Shown here in pieces: positions 49,201-58,200 of a stretch of 64,000 nucleotides of DNA (the first letter of the stretch is position 1; each line of letters begins with the position of its first letter). This DNA is from Bostrychus sinensis (lineage: Eukaryota; Chordata; Actinopteri; Gobiiformes; Eleotridae). The position numbers and the translations under genes are program-made. Under the pieces are notes generated by a model that was not told the DNA's origin, made no database searches, and was given only the letters and a program-made list of their open reading frames with translations. The stretch is taken from NCBI GenBank assembly GCA_020698575.1, contig CM036255.1, positions 21,194,501 to 21,258,500 of the forward strand, read 5' to 3'.

Positions 49201-52200
49201 CTGGACCTCGCTGTCCACCATAAGCCCCTTAACTAAGCCTGGCTCTGGTGCCTGATGAATGGGCCCCGAGCTCCAGTCTGTAATCCCAGCTCGGACCGAC
49301 CGATTATAGGTGGTCTCCGCATTCTCGTTCACTCATCCGTGTTGTTGTAGGCCAGTCACCTTTTTAGGTCTCACCACTGGCATGTGTACAAGCTGCAAGG
49401 TAAATGCCCCTGTTTACATGGTTAGTGAGGGGCCCATAGAGAGGAGGAGGTTGGTAATGTTCATTAGTTAAGGAGAATGGAGTGACTGTAAATGGAGCAT
49501 AACAGATACAGCCGAAAATAAAGGGCTGGAGAAGTTGGGTCAAAATATTTTTCAGGCTAGATAATGATGTTTATAATGTGCGGTGTAATGGTTGAATACC
49601 TAAAGAAATCAATGAGTTACACTAATGATGTTATACAGGAAGAGCGTGTACCGAGTAAACACTGTAGGCACCCACAGCCTTATGTTTGTTATCTCTGCAG
49701 CACAAAACACAGACATTTTTGGCATACCATCACGGCTTATGGAAATACCTTCATAGTGTTAAGATAATTTTGAATATTCCAACAACAATACTAGTTTGGT
49801 CTCACCTAGTGGTTCAAACTTGGTCTGACTGTGTGTCCTGATTACTTTATTGTGACCCACTTTTTACAGAACCAAAAATTCTTTTACTACAGCCTTTGTG
49901 GTATTGTATAATGTGTTGCCCTGTTACATTAAGGCGTCATGAAAGTACTGAAAAGAAAAATCATCATCTTTTTGAGTTTTTGATCATAATAGTAGTAGTA
50001 AGAGTAGTTGTATTAACAGTACTAATAGTGGTTGTTAGTAAGTAGTAGCTCAGTTGGTAGAGACAGTCCGTCCACTAATCTGAAGGTTGGTGGTTTGATA
50101 CCTGCTACCGGCATTGCATACTGTTGTTGAGTCCTTAGGCAAGACACTTCACCCACCTTGCCTGTGTGAATGTGATTGTGTGTTTGGTGGTGCCTCAGAG
50201 CTGCTGTAAAAGACTCATGTATTATTACTTTCTACTTTTAACTTTAGATTAAATACTTTCTTTTACTAATGAATTAAAATTTTTAAAAGTTTAAAAGTTT
50301 TGTCTCATCGTTTGGAAACCACTGCTTTAAATTAGTGGGGTTTTCAAACTTTAAAAATGTACATGCATCATCATCTTTTTGCCTTTTTGTTCAAATCTGA
50401 CCAAGAATTTGAACTTTTTCCGCATATCCACACTGCAATTAACAGTGTAAGGCTTAGTCTCCATTTTTAAATTCGCCAAAAAACAGCTTACACCAGGAAA
50501 TTAAAAAGCGATTAATACCCTTAATTTGGTTTGCACCTATTACATGTTTTAAATGAGATTTGAATTGATTGTTGAACACATACGCTGCTCATTCAGGATC
50601 CACTTCTTGCTGACTCCGAGGCACATTTCTCTCGTATAAAACCTTCTCCACTGCTGACTTGGCGAACAGCCCGACCTTTGATCCACGGCGCGGCCCCCTT
50701 CCCTTCGCAGGGTCCAAGCATTCCTCCGCACCGATAGAGTGCATAGATGAGGGGGGTGATGGATGGACAAGAGGAGGGGCTAAAGGTGGAGAAGAAAGCA
50801 AAACGTTGGCCATGCAAGATTAAAGAAGAGAGATTAGACTCGGGGCTTCTGAAGAGGCTTCAATAAATCAGGAATTCCCTGCTTTGGGATGAGAGGAGGA
50901 CTAGTAGTAGTAGCCTGTGGTCTACTTTTCAGCATGCACATATTTGACTGCTTGACATGGCCTTTTTTGTTGCTATCATTGCTGAATATTTTATCATAGG
51001 CTATCATGACCCAAACTCCCAGATTCCTGAAAAGGTCTTCATACTGAAAAGTCATGAGTTGTATTAGAAAAACAGGCAGTTTCATGAGAGCAACGTAAGG
51101 TATTTTCTTGTATTGGAGGAAAACGAAAAGAAGTCACAAGCCAGTGTATTTTTTGTGCCAGTCCCAAGCCTGGATAAATGGAGAGGGTTGCATCAGGAAA
51201 GGCATCTGCCGTAAAACCTGTCCCAAATCACTGCACACTAGGAGGCAGGTGATTTTTCCATGTTGACTCCAAAAGGGAAAAGGATAGAAAAAGTATATTG
51301 TAACACATGCAAGTAGACAAAGAGGGCAGATCTCCACCAAGGCATTACAGGTCCAACCTTGATCCAGACAGTATTTTGATCCACATTAAAAACATTTGTC
51401 CCTTGGCCCATTACCAACCATTGCCCCAAATGTCACCAAATTACAACCATAACCTTTTGAGTTGTCTTGCTTACAGACAAAGAAACCAACAACCCTATGA
51501 TTGCAAAACATAACTTCCTTGGCCTTAAGATACCATCTAGGCTCTATTATCATGATTTGAATAGATGATTTGACTGTTATAGAAGTTGTTGAACCTAAAG
51601 CTTTGCTCAAGATAGAGAAGCAGTTCAGATAATAGTTTTATTCTCCTCTGCTCCTCATTGTAAGCCTGGTTCATCATTCACTATAACTTGAGAAGACGTT
51701 ATTTCTATGTCTATTGCACATACATTTTTTAATTTAATAAGCAGCCACAATCACACAAACTGTCTGTCAAATGTCTTCCTAATTACTCCATACATCCTCC
51801 CTCTCTCTGTCCTTCCTCTCCGGCGCTGCCCCTGCTTCCATCTCGGGCCTCACTATCATTAAAAGTGAGAATCCTCAAATAAACAATGCAGATAAATGGA
51901 GACAGCTTATTGACACAGAAAAGGGTAAACCGTCTGGAAGAGAATAACAAGAGACGCCCGGTGGGTATGCTGAGGAGAAAGAGGATTTGGTCTCTGCTAA
52001 GTGGAGGTGGCACGGTTCGACTTTGTTTGTTAAACCTTTTTCTGCATCGGGGCACGCACCGTCTTTTGAAGCGCTCTAGTGCCATCAGTTAATTAGGCTG
52101 ATGATGTGGAACGTTTCAATGCGGGGGCGTTAGAGGGGAACAAAAGGCAGCGGGATAATTAAAAGTATTTAATAAAAAGAGAAGGGGGCTAGCTGTGGTT

Positions 52201-55200
52201 CCTGGGTGGGTATTGAGCCCTGGCTAAATGGGCTATCCCGTCAGTTTTGCAGTTTTGAATAGGGTCACTGTATGAAATCCTTGTGAGAAAAGCTAAATGG
52301 ACAGTCACTACCAGACCTGGTTTGGGCACAGTTAAGTCCAGGTTCAGTTCTGCTTTAGTCCAGGTTTAGACATTGCTTAGTCATGGTATAGACCTGGTTT
52401 AACCCTAGTTTAGGCCTGGTACAGAACTGGTGTAGTCCTAGTTTAGACCTGGGTAAATCATGTATGAACCCAGTTGGTTTAGTCCTGGTTTAGTCCTGGT
52501 TTAGTCCTGGTTTAGTCCTGGTTTAGTCCTGGTTTAGTCCTGGCGTAGCCTTGGCCCCCAGGGTGTGTGTGTATCGCGCCCCGGCTAAGTGAGCTATCCC
52601 AGTTCTGAATAGGGTCACTGTATGAAAGTGGCATTGATGAAGCCACTGTAGCATAGAAAACTTTTACAGAGACAAACTTCAAAAGCCGTTCCCAGCTTTA
52701 GCCCTTTGACCCCTCCCTTTTATGCCCACACCTATTCATGCTGCCCCCTCTCCATTCTTTCTCTGGGAAGTGAAGGAGCTCCGGGACATAATTACCACCC
52801 TCTGGGGCAACTTTAATACCCCTTTTTGTCTTTTAATTGCACCCCCCTGCGACCCTCTTTTGGCAAACACACTGGGACCATACTATGACCAGTTTGTAGT
52901 CATGGCTGTGGGCGGGGGACTTTCTCTGTGTGTCGTTTTTTGTTTTTTTTGTATTTACGTTTGGGATGATAAGTCAGTCAAGCAAAAAAAAGAGACAACA
53001 CTTGCTTGCTCGGTCCTGTTATCGATTCAAATTGAAAGTGGCAGTGGGGAGAAGAAAAAAAAAACATTTTAAGCGAGGCAATCTGGTCAACACAGCGTGG
53101 CAGGCCAAACTCCTGATAAGCAGTATAAGCCGCTTGGACCATGGCGAAATGATAATTATTGCTCTAAAAGTTGGAAAGAGCAGGCCATTATCAGCACACA
53201 GTTAGTGGGGAGTTTCACAAGTTTGGTAAAAAAATAAAAAGGTGCTTGTGTTCAAACAGGCCCATGCCGGTGTGATAATGTCGGCCTAATCTAACCATCA
53301 GTATTGAGGAGGTGCAGTCAGGCAGAAAGGGGGTAAAGGGAGGCGTACAAGTCAGGGTAGTAAAAGTATTTTGAATTTAATCTCACTTAAGTGCATTTTT
53401 GCCTCTTTATCTGTCCTTTTAATTGAGTATTTCCTCTACTACTCGGTTCTAGGTGGGATTTTGTAGACACAGAGTCTGTCCTGTTACTATGGGGTGCACT
53501 AAGGTGGACCCCCGGTAGCAAGCAACAACCACACTAAGCTCACACTAAGCTAACGAGCGCCTGGTCACTTTGATCGTTAATCACACATATGGACCTTGTC
53601 ACGCTAACACCCCCGAATGCTCCTTGTTACGCACCGGCGTTTTATGAGAACATACCTCCAAAATGAAACAAATGCCTTTTCAGTGGAGGCCTGAAGTGTG
53701 CCGACCCCCGGAGGCAGTGAAAACTCCCAGTGAATTGTGGATGTGGTTATTTTGAGCTCACAATAAATCAAGTTTGGCTTCTGTCTGTTTACCATCTTTG
53801 CAGAAAAAGCTAGCCAAGATTCTGTAAAAGATGTAGGATACATAACATCAAAGTTACCTAAACCTACTAATAGACATTGGTCCAACAATCAAAATGTACA
53901 GGGAACACAACTGTAATTCGTTTTCAATGCAGAGGTGGTTAGTTGGCCAGGATGTAGCCAGGAGTCCAACCTATACCATGTTAAAATATGGGAATGGGGT
54001 AAATACAAAGCAGAGAAATTACTAATACACAATGGCCCAACAATATGAACTAACCTAAAATGTATTGGGATGCTATTATATTTGTCAATAACAAGTATAT
54101 GGAAGCATACTTCTCTTCTTGAATACTATCAATAACAAGAATCTGAAGAATATGTAGAGTTTTTCATACCATGTCTACATTATTATAATTTTAGCATTTA
54201 CAATATTTTAAAAAGATTTTGCTACAGCTTAATTTTTTAAATATATGAAAATTTGAAGATGAAACTGAGATTTTAAAACACTGAAAGCCACTGTAGAATT
54301 GTGTAGTGTAGTAACCTTTGAACACATCAATTCAGCCTCATGTTTAATGCTGTGCTTTTCTTTGATATAGTTGAATAAAAATAGAAAGAATGCCACAAAT
54401 TTAGCTATGTGCACTTTAAAAAAATGCACTTTTTAAAATGCTTGTTCCACGAAAGACTCTACAACGCTAATGCAAAAATGCATTAATGTAGACAAAGCCT
54501 AAAATCCTGACAAAGAATATTTTGCTAACCACTTCCTGATCTCAAATTTAGCCTAGTCAGACGTTATGTAAATTTGCTACAGACTGTGGCTTCTTGCACA
54601 TTTGGCTGCCCATTGACCCATGCATGTATTACTTACAAAGGCAACAAAACCCTATATTACACACACAATCTCTCTGAGTGTTGTCAAAATATTTAGACCT
54701 GTCAAATTTGATCCCCCCCTTGTCGGACCCCCTGTGATTCGGGACAGTAGGAGATGTAAACTGATAGGTATTAGCTTTGGAAATAGTGCCATTGGAGGTG
54801 TGAGGGGGCTTAAGCTGGCTGCAAATGGGATAGGTCAGTGATTATCAAACATTTCACACCACCTCCGAAGATAATCAGCTTTTAAAGAACCATTTTAACT
54901 GACTAAAACCACCGTTACTAATTAAGTACAAGACAGACAAAACCTGGACTAAATCTGGACTAAACTAGAACATAACCAGAAATAAACAAGGTCTAAACCA
55001 TGACTAAACCAGATTAGACTAGTTTAGGATGGATACTTTATTGATCCTAAAGTATCTAGCAGCACATAACCATATCTAATTTAGGACTAAACCACAACAT
55101 AACCAGAACTAAACCAGGACTAAGCAGTGGTCTACACTTCAATTTAAATCCCCAACCAGACCAGGACTACATCAGAACTACAGAAGTCTCCTGAGTACCA

Positions 55201-58200
55201 CTGGAATAAGCCGCAGTATCCCTCGTCCCACAGTTTGAGAACCCCTGGTATAGGTAGCTACTGCTCAAGGTTGTTGATGGATAAGAATTACTGGGAAGTG
55301 TATCTTTTGCTGGCGGCGTGCTACTGCTTGAGGTTGTTGAAAGATTGGCTTTGGCAGAGAAGAAAGCATTAGCTGAAAGCCCCCCCTGAAGCAGTCCCTC
55401 TGTCAGGGGGAAGGGCCACAAAAGCAAAATACCTTTAGTGGCTATTCCCTGGAGATAAAGTAATATAAGTGAAAGAGGAGCCAGGGAGCAGGGATCATAG
55501 CGGGCGCAGATAAGACCAGGCTTATAAACAGAGCAAAATAGTTTTTTTAATTGTCTGCATATCTGACATTTCACAGTGGAGCTGAGCAGGCCGTGTGCTG
55601 TAGACCCTGGCACCCAACGCCATTTGTGTTGAATGGATTTAATGAGAACATAGAGGCTGTTTTATTTTGGAGTCAGTTTGACCTTTGTGGAAAAAGTCTT
55701 GAGATGTGATAAGTGGAAAGTCAATGTGAGCTGTGCCAACTCTAAAGTATTTAAAATACAGTATGTACTCAAGTAAAAGCACTGTTACTTCAAAATAATA
55801 TTACTCCAGTAGAAATGAAAAACAAATGCAGTACTTGAGTAAAAGTTTTTTTTAAATACTACTGCTTCTGCCACTACTACTACTTCTGGTACTGCAACTT
55901 CTACTATTGCTTCTACCACCACCACTACTACTACTACTACTGGTACTGCAACTGCTACTATTGTTTCTACCACTACTACTACTGCTGGTACCGCAACTAC
56001 TATTACTGCTTCTATCACTACTACTACTACTGGTACTGCAAGTGCTACTATTGCTTCTAATACTACTACTACAATGACTACTACTACTACTGCTGCTGCT
56101 GCCTCTAGTACTATACTACTATACTCAAACCATGATAGGAAAAACACTTTATCATGTAGTCTTTAAATTCTACTTCAAAGTACTTTCCCCCATGCAAATT
56201 ACTAAAAAACAAGTATGTTTTAGAAATCCTACTCAAAGTATATTTAATTTTAACAAAAAGAAAAATACTTTAGTAGAAGTATCTTGGAACTTTGCACCGC
56301 TGCTGTTACCAATACTGTGGCCCAAGTTGAAAAAGAAGGAAGAAAACAGTTTGTTTACTTAAAGCCCTAAATCGTAAAGAGGGTGGATCTTTTCTGGAGG
56401 AGTGATGGGTGGGATGCACGGAGGACCAGAGGGAGGCAGCCTGACTGTCTGTATCTGTAATGAGAGGTCCCGGGACGTCCCAGACTCCTCTCCCTCTTGA
56501 CCCTAATGAGTGGCTTCGAACACATGTCTCCACTATTTTTACCCGGTCTTCTCTTTCTAAGTAAACTCAGGTGTTTGTGTACTTTCTTGCTATAGTGAAT
56601 TAGTGATGCACTCTTCATCCTACACATGTCGATACCAGTCCTTCTCTGTCTTGACTGGCTTACAGACTAAATGCTAATGTTTCTCTGTAAACATCGCTGA
56701 GCTCCTGGGGGCTGCAAGCAAGATCGATGCGCTCAAAAACATAGCCTGTATGGATGCTACGCTAGCCGCACATTCATCCATATTTATATGCATGTTCTCA
56801 GTAAATCACGCCTGCTGCATTTTAGTACAAATTCACACCTCCTTTCACCGGCGCCGGGCCCGCTCCGCTTCCTGATTTCCCTGTTGTACGCTGGCACCAA
56901 GCCGATCAATATATAATCACAGCTTTTGAGCCTTATATTTGTCACCACTCAGAGGCTATAACCTCTGTGATCAGTCTTACACTATACTTGCATAAGCGTT
57001 GCATGTTTTAACCAACTTTTCATGCCTTAATAGTTATTATCTTTTCACTTTCCTGGCACCCAATACAATCCTAAGCTCATAATGTCTTGGTAATGTTTGT
57101 AATGTTTTCATCAACATAATTTTAATAAAGCTTTACGGACATCCAGCCACCCTAGAGGTTACTATCTTTCAGCCACACTAGGGTGACCAGATTTCTAGAC
57201 CCAAAAACTGGGGCACACATATTTATTTCACAAAACCGAGTGCCTTTTTATTTATCAAGTGACAAAAAAACAGTCATGCAATTATAAAACATGCCAGGGC
57301 TCATGTTTTTGAATATGATAAAAAATGATTGATAAAAAATAATGACATTGTAAACTAATTTAGTGATGAACGTCTTTACACAAATGATTTTAAGTTTCCT
57401 ATGCTTTTCTATTGGTTAAAATGGGGACAACCGGGACATAATAGTGTTTTTACAGATATGTGTTGGGACATAGGACAAGGAGCCTAAAACTGGGACTGGT
57501 ACAAAAGCTACTCTTTGTACCAGTCCCAAGCCTGGATAAATGGAGAGAAGAAAGGCATCTAGCGTAAAATCTAGGCCAAATCACACCTAATCCTTCACTG
57601 TCATTCCTTTCTATAGGTTTATATGGGACGACTATGCAGTGGAGGTGAGGCTAAACGACTACCTGGACATCGTGTGCCCTCACTATCCTGAGGGGGAGGT
57701 CCCGCAGGTGGACGCAGAGAGATACGTCCTGTACATGGTGGAACAGGAGGACTACGACACCTGCAAACCCCAGTCCTATGACCAGATGAGGTGGGAGTGC
57801 GGACACCCCTTTGCTCCTCACGCCCCGGAGAAGTTTTCGGAGAAGTTTCAACGCTTTACGCCGTTTACTCTCGGGAAGGAGTTTCGCCAAGGAGAAAGCT
57901 ACTATTATATCTGTAAGTTTATTTCCTATATCCATCTTTTTAAACATCTTGTGGTGGATTGTCAATATCCGTCCTCCTCTATGTATATTTTTCTCTTTTT
58001 GGTGCTAGAATAGACACTTTATTGGCAGCCATTAATTCTGTATTGACCAACACCTGATGGGAGTGTCCCTTATTTGACTATACAAGCATTTGATTGGCCA
58101 AAGCTTTCACATACACTGCATATTCCTTTGTAAAAGCCTTATTAATAAAGCTCATTGTAATAGATGATTCCTATTACAATATGCAATGAGAATAAAATAG

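Larger units (their letters stand above)
40214..57616 (+). other. efna1 intron 1 (17.4 kb)
   Basis: The intron runs from donor gtaaat to acceptor ctatag. I see no other exon of a known gene inside it. It holds SINE-like copies, (AGT)n arrays, an 11-bp minisatellite and a hAT-like element, each listed separately. Stretches with no repeat I recognise include roughly 42.95-44.5, 47.15-48.45, 48.95-49.75, 52.63-54.8 and 56.3-57.15 kb. Long first introns of developmental genes often hold enhancers, but I see nothing specific enough to call one. Confidence 0.8.

Noticed and set aside
50041..50105. tRNA gene
   Set aside because: The box motifs are present but stems are broken; the downstream body matches a SINE shared with 41770 and 6390.
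55167..55613. 148-codon reverse frame
   Set aside because: No motif, overlaps the right end of a hAT-like element, and lies within an efna1 intron without exon signals.
55785..56147. Poly-Val reverse frame resembling a membrane protein
   Set aside because: Translation of an (ACT)n tract; hydrophobicity comes from the triplet.
57639..58013. efna1 exon 2 read through into the intron to a stop at 58013
   Set aside because: A strong donor (t|gtaagt) at 57913 and an in-frame conserved exon 3 show that the extension is intronic.
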